64,000 nucleotides of DNA from Dyadobacter psychrotolerans. Lineage in GTDB: Bacteria; Bacteroidota; Bacteroidia; Cytophagales; Spirosomataceae. Below, in pieces: positions 9,089 to 17,206 of this stretch (positions are counted from its first letter, which is position 1; every line of letters starts with the position of its first letter). The translations under genes were made by a program, and so were the position numbers. The notes beneath the pieces are model-generated. The model searched no databases. It worked only from the letters and a program-made list of their open reading frames with translations, and was not told the DNA's origin. Location: contig NZ_SMFL01000007.1 in NCBI RefSeq assembly GCF_004349265.1, positions 62,001 through 126,000 on the forward strand. Direction: 5' to 3'.

Positions 9089-10264
9089 ATGATGGTTAAT
9101 TTAAAATCATTACCCGAACATCCGGAAAAGGCCCTGCAAAAGGTAGGATGGAATTGGATGCTTGGAACAGACACCGCTCCCTATGTTACGAGTGACGTTG
9201 TTGTTGTCAGCGAACAGGAAGCAACCCAATATTATCAGGCTGCCACGACTTTGTACGATATGCTGGTGGAAGCAGGCCAGCATGCGATCGATCATGTGAT
9301 GTTCAGGGAAATGGGTATACCTGAAAACCTTGTTGAAATGATTAAACTTTCCTGGGAAGACGACCGCCAGGTACATCTCTACGGGCGCTTTGATCTGGCC
9401 GGCGGAGTCTCAGGAGATCCTGTAAAGTTTATCGAATTTAATGCAGACACGGCAACCTGTATTCCTGAAAGCGCGGTAGTTCAATGGGCGCATTTACGGA
9501 TCAACAATCTCGACGAATCGCAGCAGTTTAATACGTTGTATGAAACACTGGTCGCCCAATTTTTATATATCAAAAGGGCCAATACAGACTTAACCCCATC
9601 TATTCTTTTTTCCACGATGAAAGATAATCCGGAGGATGATACCAATGTTTCGATTTTAAGGGAAGCAGCAAAAGAGGCTGGTTTTGACGTGGATTTTGCT
9701 TACATCGAAGATGTTGAGTTTTCAAATGGCGAAGGTGTCTTCAAGCAGGATCCGGAAAACGGCAGCTTTATCCGTTTTGACTTTTGGTTTAAACTTGTTC
9801 CCTGGGAATTTATCGGAAATGAGGAGCCGGAGCTGGCGCGAATTTTAACAGAGATTGTGAAAAATCGTAAAGCGCTGATTCTTAATCCCGCTTATACCTT
9901 ATTGTTTCAATCCAAGTACATTCTTAAAGTTTTATGGGATTTGTATCCTTACCATCCGCTTCTGCTTCAAACTGAGCGGTACGTCATTCCGCATAAAAAA
10001 TCTGTGAGTAAAGTGCTCTTTGGAAGAGAAGGAGCCAATGTTTCCATTTTGGAACGCGGTGGCGAAGTGTCAGAAACGGTAGATGGAGAATACGAGGATC
10101 AGTCAAAAATTTACCAGGAATATGTTGAATTTCCTACCGATTCTGCCGGGAATTCTTATCAGGCAGGCGTGTTTTATGCAGGAGAACCTTGTGCACTTGG
10201 TTTTAGACGAGGAGGCAAAATATTAGACAATACGGCTCAGTTTGTAGGGCATCTTGTGGAATAA
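9089..10264 (+). CDS. Glutathionylspermidine synthase family ATP-grasp protein (YgiC-like)
   Basis: The frame extends upstream to 8930, overlapping the lipoprotein gene, but similarity begins at the ATG at 9089 (MMVNLKSLPEH). The protein has the features of the GSP_synth ATP-grasp family: the VKFIEFNADTAT motif, the EYVEFPTDSAGN segment and the C-terminal GFRRGGKILDNTAQFVGH that ends YgiC/YjfC proteins. It lacks the amidase half of bifunctional GspS. It probably ligates an amine or peptide using ATP, but the substrate is not known. It is likely co-transcribed with the preceding lipoprotein gene. Confidence 0.85.
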   Translation: MMVNLKSLPEHPEKALQKVGWNWMLGTDTAPYVTSDVVVVSEQEATQYYQAATTLYDMLVEAGQHAIDHVMFREMGIPENLVEMIKLSWEDDRQVHLYGRFDLAGGVSGDPVKFIEFNADTATCIPESAVVQWAHLRINNLDESQQFNTLYETLVAQFLYIKRANTDLTPSILFSTMKDNPEDDTNVSILREAAKEAGFDVDFAYIEDVEFSNGEGVFKQDPENGSFIRFDFWFKLVPWEFIGNEEPELARILTEIVKNRKALILNPAYTLLFQSKYILKVLWDLYPYHPLLLQTERYVIPHKKSVSKVLFGREGANVSILERGGEVSETVDGEYEDQSKIYQEYVEFPTDSAGNSYQAGVFYAGEPCALGFRRGGKILDNTAQFVGHLVE

Positions 10265-10293
10265 CTGAATTCGAGAGTTATCAATCAAAAAAT

Positions 10294-10335
10294 GAGCCAA
10301 TCTTAGAAATGCTCTTCGCATCTTAAGATTGGCTC
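10294..10335 (+). terminator. Rho-independent terminator after YgiC-like gene
   Basis: Arms GAGCCAATCTTA (10294-10305) and TAAGATTGGCTC (10324-10335) form a 12-bp stem about 30 bases after the stop codon, followed by a T-rich stretch. Confidence 0.75.
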
Positions 10336-10370
10336 TTATTATTACAGTTAAGTGTGCGGATGATGTCTGT

Positions 10371-10571
10371 TTATTTATCTGATTTATCCTTAAGGTTCTT
10401 TTTCTTAACTTCTCCGGGAATAAATTCTCCGTTGATCCATCTTACAAAGTTTTTCGACTGAACCTGGTAGACTTGTGCTGACAATGGTTTGAGGTCTGAC
10501 TGTTCTATTTCTTTAAGATATCCGGCAAGTAACCGGTTTATTTCCTCCAGATATATGCTTTCGGTTTTCAT
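10371..10571 (-). CDS. Small hypothetical protein, 66 aa
   Basis: A short charged protein beginning MKTESIYLEEINRLLAG and ending in a lysine-rich tail. It has no signal peptide, membrane segment or cysteine. The N-terminal 35 residues look helical. Spacing and an A/T-rich upstream region fit a real monocistronic gene, but I do not recognise a family. The 304-base gap on its upstream side (10572-10875) holds only an unconvincing 60-codon frame. Confidence 0.5.
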   Translation of the reverse strand: MKTESIYLEEINRLLAGYLKEIEQSDLKPLSAQVYQVQSKNFVRWINGEFIPGEVKKKNLKDKSDK

Positions 10572-10875
10572 TATAGTGATGATGTAAATTATTACTACTT
10601 GATGGTCATATGCATTAAATGCACTTTAATAAGTGTAAGTTTAGATATTACTTTTTGAACGGAGAATTTTTTGTGGTAAACCAATAAAATCCAAGGGTAT
10701 AAGGTCGCCTTCGAGGGGTGAACATTTATTGGAATTATGCAAAACGATTGCCGAAGTATTTCGGATTGTAATTACGGCGGATCAAAACGAGTACAGGGAA
10801 AGCGATCGCTATCGGTTGGGGGTTGCTGGTTCTGAAAACGCGAAAAAAAATGCCTGGTTTATAGAAATGAACCAA

Positions 10876-11505
10876 CTAAAATTGTTTAAGCAGGGATACT
10901 TTTTTAGATAACTCGATTAAATCCGTCACCCCTAATTTGTCAAAAATTCTTCTCTTAAAAGTGCTCACCGTATTTTCTTTGATATTCAGAATAGCAGCTA
11001 TTTCTTTTGTCCACTTCCCTTCCACAAGTAGTTGCATAACCCGCATTTCCTGTGGTGAAAGGCTCATTATTGGGTTTTTAGCAGTGCTGGTTTCTCCTAT
11101 ATTATTGAGCATTATTTGCTGCACGGTGTAACTGGCATACTTGCCTTTGGTTATAAGAGAGTTAAATGCGATATCAAATTCATCCTGAGAAGTTTGTTTG
11201 GATAGGAACCCATCCGCGCCTGCTTGTAAATAAGGCATTGCATAAACCTGCTCATCATAACCCGAGTGAATCAGGATCAGAATATCCCGCTGTTTTCCCC
11301 TTATCAGATCTATCATGCCAATATTCTGACCACCCGGAATATCAATATCCAGGATTACAATATCAAACCTTTCCGTATCGAGTGAGGCGAGACCTTCCGG
11401 AAAGGTCCGGGACTGGGTTATAGTTGCGGCAGGATCCGACTGGGAAATAAGGATTTTAAGTCCCATTCTTATCAGTGGATGATCTTCAATGATTAAGATA
11501 TTCAT
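10876..11505 (-). CDS. NarL/LuxR-type response regulator
   Basis: An N-terminal receiver domain (about 1-120) has the acidic pair at EDHP, the phospho-acceptor Asp in DIVILDIDIPG, Thr/Ser at HSG and Lys in GFLSKQ. A C-terminal LuxR helix-turn-helix (about 145-205) reads LSPQEMRVMQLLVEGKWTKE then NIKENTVSTFKRRIFDKLGV. It is a cytoplasmic DNA-binding regulator controlled by an unlinked histidine kinase; none is seen nearby. The gene is monocistronic. The 449-base gap upstream (11506-11954) holds no convincing gene. Confidence 0.92.
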   Translation of the reverse strand: MNILIIEDHPLIRMGLKILISQSDPAATITQSRTFPEGLASLDTERFDIVILDIDIPGGQNIGMIDLIRGKQRDILILIHSGYDEQVYAMPYLQAGADGFLSKQTSQDEFDIAFNSLITKGKYASYTVQQIMLNNIGETSTAKNPIMSLSPQEMRVMQLLVEGKWTKEIAAILNIKENTVSTFKRRIFDKLGVTDLIELSKKVSLLKQF

Positions 11506-11954
11506 ATTGTCTGACTTATAACCTTTGAAGATGTAACGTTAAGTAACTTCTAATATGCGAAGAAAAATGGAAATTTAACAGTGTTCTAATTAATTCATGT
11601 CTGATATCCAAATTTGATACCTCAAAACGGAACTAGAAATGTTTCTACAAGTAAGACTTGAGCATTCTATTTACGGTTGAGTTGTAATAGTCTAATTTTG
11701 CACAGAAGATATACTGCCTTGAAGCCTGTTGGACTACGCTGCGAAATCAATTATACTATACATGCAATTTCATTACTTCTTTTAAAAATATTCAGAATTT
11801 GACTGATCTCATGTTGCTATTGAGGCTGCATAAGAAAAAGCTAAGAAACGTTGAGTGAGACAAATACCCTTTTGATTCTGTCGGAAGGGTTATTTTTTTG
11901 TTGGGATGAGCGGTGGTTGTTTGGTTATTAAGTTGAAATTTCAACAACATTGCA

Positions 11955-13322
11955 TCAATGCCGCCCTACAAGGCCTTTTGAATGTTCACGCAAAGATTTT
12001 GAATCATAACCAATACCGTTACGAAAAACGAGCACCACATTTTGTATGTCCTCAATTTTCTGGTCTGGTTTACCGGAAACGATTAGCATATCGGCAGCTT
12101 TGCCTACCTCTATACTTCCCAATTCTTTTTCTATTTTCAAAAATGTCGCCCCGTCAATGGTTGCCATTTTTATTATTTCCATGGGAGACCAGCCCGCCTT
12201 TACCATGCTGATCATCGCGTGATGATTTTGAAACCCTGGCAATAGTCCCGCATCTGCCGCATCTGCGCCTAAGACGACTTTACCTCCACTTTTTATGAAT
12301 TGTTTTTCAAGGGGTCTTAATTGTTTATCGTTGATTTCTTTCGGTATAAATGGGGGCGGATCTTTCAAATATCCTTCAACCCGTTTTCTTTCATCTACAC
12401 TCAAATATTCCAGCAAAACAGGATTTTTGTAATCGCTGTCTGAGAAAGGCGTGGCTGTAAGGACAACATTTTTTGCAACCAAAAGGCTGATCAGGTCTTT
12501 TACTTCCTTTTGTTCGGGGTCGACATTCCATGTGCTGTCCCATAGGAGCTTTAAATCAGATGAGCAGGAGCCGAAGCTATGTTCAATGTTATCAATTCCG
12601 AGCTTTGCAGCTTCTGTGCATGACATTTTACCCAGGTGTCCGGTAACCATCAAATCTCTTGTGTGGGCTTCATCAATCACACCTCGTAAGGCTTCTCTGC
12701 TGATATCCGTGTATACTTTGAAAGATGTGCAACCCTGATCTGCCCAAAAAGCGGTTGCCTTGCGTCCTTCTTCATAATTTGAAATAATAAAATCTCCCAG
12801 AAAGCCTCCGGATGCATCGTTGAACATAGGACCGGTAACAAAAATTCTCGGGCCGACCACAATTCCCTTATCGATTTGCCTTTTTAAATTAAGGTCGTAC
12901 ATCGGATTTTCAGCACCTGCTGTACGTAATGTAGTTACGCCTGCTGCAAGAAATAATTTGGGAAAACTCACAGGATGAAAATTCCAGACTGCCGCTCCGT
13001 TGTTGTAATTCATATGTTCATGAAGCATTACCAGCCCGGGTAAAATCGTTTTGCCTTCCAGATCTATTACCTGAGCATTTTTAGAGACTTTCGTTCCTGT
13101 TTTCCCGATACCGCTAATTTTCCCATTTGATATTTGTACCGAAAGTCCTGATAAAACAGTCCCTTTTACAACATCAACAATTCTGGCATTTTCAAGGACA
13201 ATTTCGCTTTGGTTATAAATGACAAATTTCGGTTTGGGTTGCGTATAGCCAGAATGATGATTTCCCGAAAACAAAAACAGGAATAGTCCTAATTTCGAAA
13301 AAAATGAAGTTGTTGTTCCCAT
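11955..13322 (-). CDS. Secreted amidohydrolase (imidazolonepropionase/prolidase-like)
   Basis: A metal-dependent amidohydrolase with an N-terminal hydrophobic leader. The ligand set of the superfamily is visible: LHEHMN (HxH), SFKVYTD (Lys), VTGHLG and NIEHSFG (two His) and VLGADAAD (catalytic Asp), followed by the standard C-terminal motif GKAADMLIVSGKP. The flanking small beta-sandwich is present (ENARIVDVVKG, LEGKTILPGLVMLHEH). Relatives hydrolyse Xaa-Pro dipeptides or cyclic amides, probably in the periplasm here. It is the last chromosomal gene before the integrated element. Confidence 0.9.
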   Translation of the reverse strand: MGTTTSFFSKLGLFLFLFSGNHHSGYTQPKPKFVIYNQSEIVLENARIVDVVKGTVLSGLSVQISNGKISGIGKTGTKVSKNAQVIDLEGKTILPGLVMLHEHMNYNNGAAVWNFHPVSFPKLFLAAGVTTLRTAGAENPMYDLNLKRQIDKGIVVGPRIFVTGPMFNDASGGFLGDFIISNYEEGRKATAFWADQGCTSFKVYTDISREALRGVIDEAHTRDLMVTGHLGKMSCTEAAKLGIDNIEHSFGSCSSDLKLLWDSTWNVDPEQKEVKDLISLLVAKNVVLTATPFSDSDYKNPVLLEYLSVDERKRVEGYLKDPPPFIPKEINDKQLRPLEKQFIKSGGKVVLGADAADAGLLPGFQNHHAMISMVKAGWSPMEIIKMATIDGATFLKIEKELGSIEVGKAADMLIVSGKPDQKIEDIQNVVLVFRNGIGYDSKSLREHSKGLVGRH

Positions 13323-13550
13323 GATTTTGTGGATTTTGGAAGATTCCTAAGTATAGATAACTGTTGATCGGAACACAGACAGTGCCAGGTGGTATGCCTG
13401 AAAGTCAATTAGATCATGCAATTAAGAAGAAAGAAGGAAGACTATATCTTTTCCGTATGATTTGTTATTTACCGGTAGGACAGTCATTTGTACTGAACCG
13501 GAAAATATCTTTTGTAAGAATATTGGAACATTGCCTGCCAAAAACGAAAA

Positions 13551-13579
13551 AAGGACTTAACGAATTTCGCTAAGTCCTT
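13551..13579 (-). terminator. Terminator of the interrupted tRNA gene
   Basis: AAGGACTTA / TAAGTCCTT arms with A-rich sequence on the left form a minus-strand terminator 11 bases beyond the tRNA 3' end. It is the original tRNA terminator, now attached to only the 3' half. Confidence 0.7.
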
Positions 13580-13589
13580 GATTTTCAAG

Positions 13590-13636
13590 TGGGCCCACCT
13601 GGAATCGAACCAGGCACCTACTGATTATGAGTCAGT
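13590..13636 (-). pseudogene. 3' half of a CAT-anticodon tRNA: attachment-site end of the integrated element
   Basis: Read on the minus strand, this stretch has a 5-bp anticodon stem (ACTGA/TCAGT) with loop CTCATAA (anticodon CAT), a T arm CCTGG-TTCGATT-CCAGG and the acceptor strand TGGGCCC with discriminator A. The 5' half (D arm and GGGCCCA) is absent: the bases to the right of 13636 do not match. This is what remains at one element end when an integrase targets a tRNA 3' end; the whole tRNA should be at the opposite element end, outside the window. Methionine or lysidine-isoleucine identity cannot be settled from the half. Confidence 0.85.
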
Positions 13637-13655
13637 AAAAATATGGTTTTTCTTC

Positions 13656-13782
13656 TTATCGTCTATTTGTCTATTATTGTGCAATATACTGATAATTAGA
13701 TATTTGTAAAATATTTTTGTTTTTGATTGTTGTCTGTTTATCGTCTAATCCGTAAATTTGTATTGCACATTGTATTGCACAA
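13656..13782. promoter_or_regulatory. Putative integrase arm-site region with short repeats
   Basis: Between the tRNA half and the recombinase are two direct copies of TTATCGTCTA (13656-13665, 13738-13747), two tandem copies of TGTATTGCACA (13759-13769, 13771-13781) and an inverted TTGTGCAATA (13677-13686). Repeats like these next to an att core are often recombinase or directionality-factor binding sites; this is inference. Confidence 0.4.
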
Positions 13783-13818
13783 GAAATTGAATGAATGTTC
13801 AATCAAAATTGTAGTATC

Positions 13819-15231
13819 ATGAAACAGGCCACGGTCAATTTGTTCTTCGATACCAGAAGAGACGATAATAAGATTAAGCTTAACGTCATGTTTGAAAGAA
13901 AGCAGAAACTGTTTTCAACAGGCATCAAAGTTAGCAAGGCAGAGTGGGAGCGGTTAAAGAAAAACGCTGAGAAAGAATCTCCGGATGGTAAAATCAAGGA
14001 TGACAATTTTCTTGATGTTTGGCACAAGTTGTGGAGCCGGGAGACTGCCCCATTAGGAATTGTTCCATTTGCACGTAACATCACCAAACAGCTAGGTCCG
14101 AATTTTACATTTGATCTGTTTCGTGAATCATTTGAAAATTACGGGAAGGTAGAAGCTCCGCCCGAACGGATTGAATCAGACGACGTGATAAGCATGCTTG
14201 ATTTAAAAGCGAAGGCGATGGAGAGTGAAGAACGTCTTGGTTCAGCTGCGAGTTACAGAGATACGGGTATTTCCTTGCGCCGATTTATTTCGTCGTTCAA
14301 TGATGCTGATATGAGCAGATTTCTGAACATTCCGAAACCTACTAAACGGAATACACAGAAACCTGCTACAATTTTAAGATTTGAGCATGTCACTCCCGAT
14401 TTTTTAAAAGCGTATGAACAATGGATGCTCCTGTATGGTCGTGCTGCAAAAAAGAAGAAATTAAAAAAGGGGGAAGCTGTTGCCATTGATACACCGGCAA
14501 CGCTTACAACGGTGGGAATATATTGCCGGCAATTACGTAGCGTTTTTAATGATGCGATCACAGATAAGATTGTAAGTTCAGATCTTTATCCTTTTGGAAA
14601 GGGTGGATATGTTATTCCGGCCGGTGCAAATATAAAAAAAGCTCTATCCAAGGTAGATGTCATGAAGATCATCAACTATCAAGGCGAGCCTGGTTCATAT
14701 GAAGAGCGAGGCCGTGATCTGTGGGTATTTTCGTATCTGAGCAATGGGATGAATATTACGGATATCTGCAATATTAAGTGGAAGGATATTGACAGGATAG
14801 GGAATAGCTTATCCTTCGTTCGGCAGAAAACAGCACGCACTAGAAAAGGCAATCAGGTCCGGATAAAAATAAACCTGTTTGCTGAAAGCTGGAACATCAT
14901 AAACAGGTATACCAACAGTTCCGCGCCGGAATCATACGTTTTTCCGTTTCTAGATTCCGAAATGACCGCAAAGCAGAAGAAGAGTACGGTCTCGCAGATA
15001 GTAACGATGACCAATCTGCATATCCGAAGTATTGCTAAGAAGTTGGATATAGCGATGGATATCACAACTTACGCGGCCAGGCATTCATTTGCTACGATAT
15101 TGTTGCAATCAGAGGCGCCGATTGCTTTTATATCCCAATCTTTAGGACATCAGAACATTTCGACTACTCAGGCTTATCTCGGGTCGTTTGACGATGAGAA
15201 GATGAAGAAATATCTCGAAGCTTTGATTTGA
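13819..15231 (+). CDS. Tyrosine recombinase (integrase) of the element
   Basis: A site-specific tyrosine recombinase with the Bacteroidota layout: N-terminal arm-binding domain (VNLFFDTRRDDNKIKL, about 1-95), core-binding domain (about 120-255) and catalytic domain. Catalytic residues can be assigned to SNGMNITDICNIKWKDID (the region of the first catalytic position, here Asn rather than the usual Arg), AARHSFATILL (HxxR-type box) and SLGHQNISTTQAYLGSF (Gly-His and the Tyr nucleophile). I used the ATG at 13819 because similarity begins at MKQATVNL. Its position beside the tRNA half marks it as the element's own integrase. Confidence 0.92.
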   Translation: MKQATVNLFFDTRRDDNKIKLNVMFERKQKLFSTGIKVSKAEWERLKKNAEKESPDGKIKDDNFLDVWHKLWSRETAPLGIVPFARNITKQLGPNFTFDLFRESFENYGKVEAPPERIESDDVISMLDLKAKAMESEERLGSAASYRDTGISLRRFISSFNDADMSRFLNIPKPTKRNTQKPATILRFEHVTPDFLKAYEQWMLLYGRAAKKKKLKKGEAVAIDTPATLTTVGIYCRQLRSVFNDAITDKIVSSDLYPFGKGGYVIPAGANIKKALSKVDVMKIINYQGEPGSYEERGRDLWVFSYLSNGMNITDICNIKWKDIDRIGNSLSFVRQKTARTRKGNQVRIKINLFAESWNIINRYTNSSAPESYVFPFLDSEMTAKQKKSTVSQIVTMTNLHIRSIAKKLDIAMDITTYAARHSFATILLQSEAPIAFISQSLGHQNISTTQAYLGSFDDEKMKKYLEALI

Positions 15232-15274
15232 ATAGGACTATGCTTACTCATAGCTTCTTATTTATTTTTTTTCA

Positions 15275-15306
15275 ATCCTATATTAATTAAATACTTAATA
15301 TAGGAT
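15275..15306. repeat. 12-bp perfect inverted repeat downstream of integrase
   Basis: ATCCTATATTAA (15275-15286) and TTAATATAGGAT (15295-15306) are perfect inverted copies with an 8-base loop, flanked by near-direct copies of TAGCTTCTT. It could be a weak terminator or an operator. A second hairpin at 15353-15377 is followed by T5. Confidence 0.4.
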
Positions 15307-15352
15307 CTGTCTAGCTTCTTTTTATTTTGGAAGTCTTAAAAGGTACGAAAAT

Positions 15353-15382
15353 ACGGTGGTGGCCGTTGCACCACTGTTTTTC
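15353..15382 (+). terminator. Possible integrase terminator
   Basis: ACGGTGGT and ACCACTGT pair (one G-T) around a 9-base loop, and the second arm runs into TTTTTC. It is 120 bases beyond the integrase stop and may instead be part of the leader of nothing visible; the assignment is tentative. Confidence 0.4.
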
Positions 15383-15506
15383 AAGAGTTCAAGATTTGTG
15401 ATTATCTTATTCTTTTTCAGAATTGGTGTCTTCGATTTAAATCCAAACCAGGCTTGTAATTCAAGCCATTTCAGCCTGGCCCCTGCATCATTTTGCAGAA
15501 TCCTTC

Positions 15507-16523
15507 TTACCTAGTAAAAAATTGTTCAATAATCGAATTTGCATGGTTCTGAAATTCATGCTGGGCTTTTTCTCCAAGCTTTTCAAGTCTTATCCGGTCT
15601 GTTTCGTCCAGTTCAACAAAGCAGGTATCATCAAGCTCGGTATCGATACGTTTGTAGATAAAATTTTCAGTCCCCTGTTTATCAATCCCATTTTGTAACA
15701 GGCTGATCAGGTTTTGAACCTGTTGTGATTGTCCCTGCATAAAGAGTTCCATGATCCGCTTTCTTCCCTTTATCCAGTAGAGCAAACCCCAATCATTGCG
15801 GGAGCAAGCGTCCGTGAATTTCTGATGTCCGGTGCCGATGGAAAGCACCCGCAAGTTGCCCAAGTCCTGACCAAAGGCTTTCTGGGCCTCAATAATAGCC
15901 AGCAGTGTCGGGTTATTGGCAAACACGCCGCCATCCACCTTATTGCTAAATGATTGCTCGATACCTTTCAGGTCCTGGTATTTTGCTGAAAACGGATCGA
16001 AATACGTCGGTGCTGCTGATGTTGCCAGGGCTGCCTGATAGGCCGGGATGTGATAATCTCGTACAAATCTGGGGTGATATTTGTTCTTCAGCACCGAGGG
16101 CTTGCCCTGCATCAGGTCATAGATTGGAATACAAACCGGTATCTTGCAGTCCAGTAGAAGCGGGTCCGTGCCGCCATGTACCTCCCGAAACTTATCCCTG
16201 ATCAACTGCTCCAAAGCGCTTCTGTCATGTTTTGAATAAAATAGGCTGCTCAGTATTCCCTTCTTTTTTCCAAAGATCTTCTCAGCGTTGTTTAAATAGA
16301 GATCATGAATTTCCTTTGCAGGTATTCCCAGCGCCAATGCCAGCGCAATGATCCCGCCGGTTGACGTACCTGTAATGAGTTGGAAATGCTGGAAGATCTG
16401 GTGGTTTTCAATTCCTCGGTGTTTGAGCTCCGCTTCCAGGTTCGCCAGTAGCATGGCGGGAAAAACGCCACGAATTCCCCCGCCATCAATAGACAATACA
16501 TTAAATGATTTCTTTGCTTCCAT
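15507..16523 (-). CDS. capV: Patatin-like phospholipase, CBASS effector (CapV-like)
   Basis: A patatin/cPLA2-fold lipase with the oxyanion hole DGGGIRG (residues 13-19), nucleophile elbow GTSTG (Ser54) and the catalytic dyad Asp in VDGGV (Asp197). In CBASS, CapV-type effectors are switched on by the cyclic nucleotide made by the partner CD-NTase and destroy the inner membrane of phage-infected cells. The gene is last in a four-gene minus-strand operon (CD-NTase, E2-like, DUF2188, patatin) with start/stop contact to the DUF2188 gene. Length (338 aa) is normal for CapV. Symbol is by family and context, not by experiment. Confidence 0.88.
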   Translation of the reverse strand: MEAKKSFNVLSIDGGGIRGVFPAMLLANLEAELKHRGIENHQIFQHFQLITGTSTGGIIALALALGIPAKEIHDLYLNNAEKIFGKKKGILSSLFYSKHDRSALEQLIRDKFREVHGGTDPLLLDCKIPVCIPIYDLMQGKPSVLKNKYHPRFVRDYHIPAYQAALATSAAPTYFDPFSAKYQDLKGIEQSFSNKVDGGVFANNPTLLAIIEAQKAFGQDLGNLRVLSIGTGHQKFTDACSRNDWGLLYWIKGRKRIMELFMQGQSQQVQNLISLLQNGIDKQGTENFIYKRIDTELDDTCFVELDETDRIRLEKLGEKAQHEFQNHANSIIEQFFTR

Positions 16524-16762
16524 TATCCTTTACTTTTCGTTGGGTCAGCCGATCTGGGATAGGTTCGTTCCTCTTGGATGCGGCCATCCATTTTGTGAAT
16601 TTTTAATGATGAATTCGAGTCGCCCAATATTTCTGCGCTCTTTCTGATCGCTTCCTCCTTGTTAAAACCGGCAAAATTTGCCGTCGCCCGGGAAGTGTTT
16701 TCCCGTTGGAGTTTCCAGCTTTTTCCATCTTTGGTCAAATGATAATTCTTCATAATTGTCAA
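16523..16762 (-). CDS. DUF2188 family protein in CBASS operon
   Basis: A 79-residue protein with the DUF2188 pattern: an N-terminal strand pair around a Trp (YHLTKDGKSWKLQREN), an alanine/serine stretch (TSRATANFAGFNKEEAIRKS), and the closing LKIHKMDGRIQEERTYP, which resembles the IHGRDGRIRxxxTY ending of the family. No enzymatic residues are known for the domain. Its stop overlaps the patatin start by one base, so the two are probably translated together. It could be an accessory or chaperone of the lipase; that is inference. Confidence 0.75.
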   Translation of the reverse strand: MTIMKNYHLTKDGKSWKLQRENTSRATANFAGFNKEEAIRKSAEILGDSNSSLKIHKMDGRIQEERTYPRSADPTKSKG

Positions 16763-16765
16763 AAT

Positions 16766-17206
16766 TTATTGATTGTGATCTTTCTCCGGCTTCGGATCAT
16801 GCGTGGTGCCGCCTCCGTACCACTGTCCCCCTGGAAGCCATAGTTCGTAGAAATACAGCCATTCGCTGATCCAGGGAATAATTGTCTGGGACATATATTT
16901 GCTTTTGTTCCATTCCTTGCCGTCGGGAAAATAGAGGCAGAGCTTCTGTTTTTCTGTCGAATAAACGTGCGGCAGCTTCTTGGTGCCCTCGGCGAGCGCC
17001 AGTTTGGGCGATAAAACAAAAACTTCGATGCCATTTGTGCGTGTATAGACGAGCCTCAACCTATATTCTTCACTGACCGCAGTAGGCTGCAAGGTATGCT
17101 CCCAGATTAGCGAAGCATCGGCGACCCGTTTAATAGTCGCAGAAGGGAACTGTTGGCGCAGTGCAACTTCCTGCCTGACAAGCGTGATATATTTACTCCC
17201 TACCAT
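16766..17206 (-). CDS. E2-like protein of short type II CBASS
   Basis: The longer open frame begins at 17293 inside the CD-NTase gene; I chose the ATG at 17206, which overlaps the CD-NTase stop by 14 bases and gives 146 aa. The core matches bacterial E2-like proteins of CBASS: an early strand pair, His80 in LPHVY, candidate catalytic Cys90 in LCLYFPDGKEWN, then TIIPWISEWLYFYELW and a glycine run GGQWYGGGTTH. No E1 or JAB gene lies in the operon, which defines the E2-only (short type II) form. In that form the E2 is reported to bond covalently to the CD-NTase C-terminus and raise its activity. Confidence 0.8.
   Translation of the reverse strand: MVGSKYITLVRQEVALRQQFPSATIKRVADASLIWEHTLQPTAVSEEYRLRLVYTRTNGIEVFVLSPKLALAEGTKKLPHVYSTEKQKLCLYFPDGKEWNKSKYMSQTIIPWISEWLYFYELWLPGGQWYGGGTTHDPKPEKDHNQ

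Noticed and set aside
10729-10911. A 60-codon frame upstream of the response regulator
   Set aside because: It overlaps the end of the regulator gene on the other strand and has no recognisable protein features.
13364-13573. A 69-codon plus-strand frame upstream of the tRNA half
   Set aside because: It runs through the tRNA terminator hairpin, has random composition and no conserved motif.
13590-13636. A complete tRNA gene
   Set aside because: The acceptor 5' strand and D arm cannot be found on the right side; only the 3' half is present.
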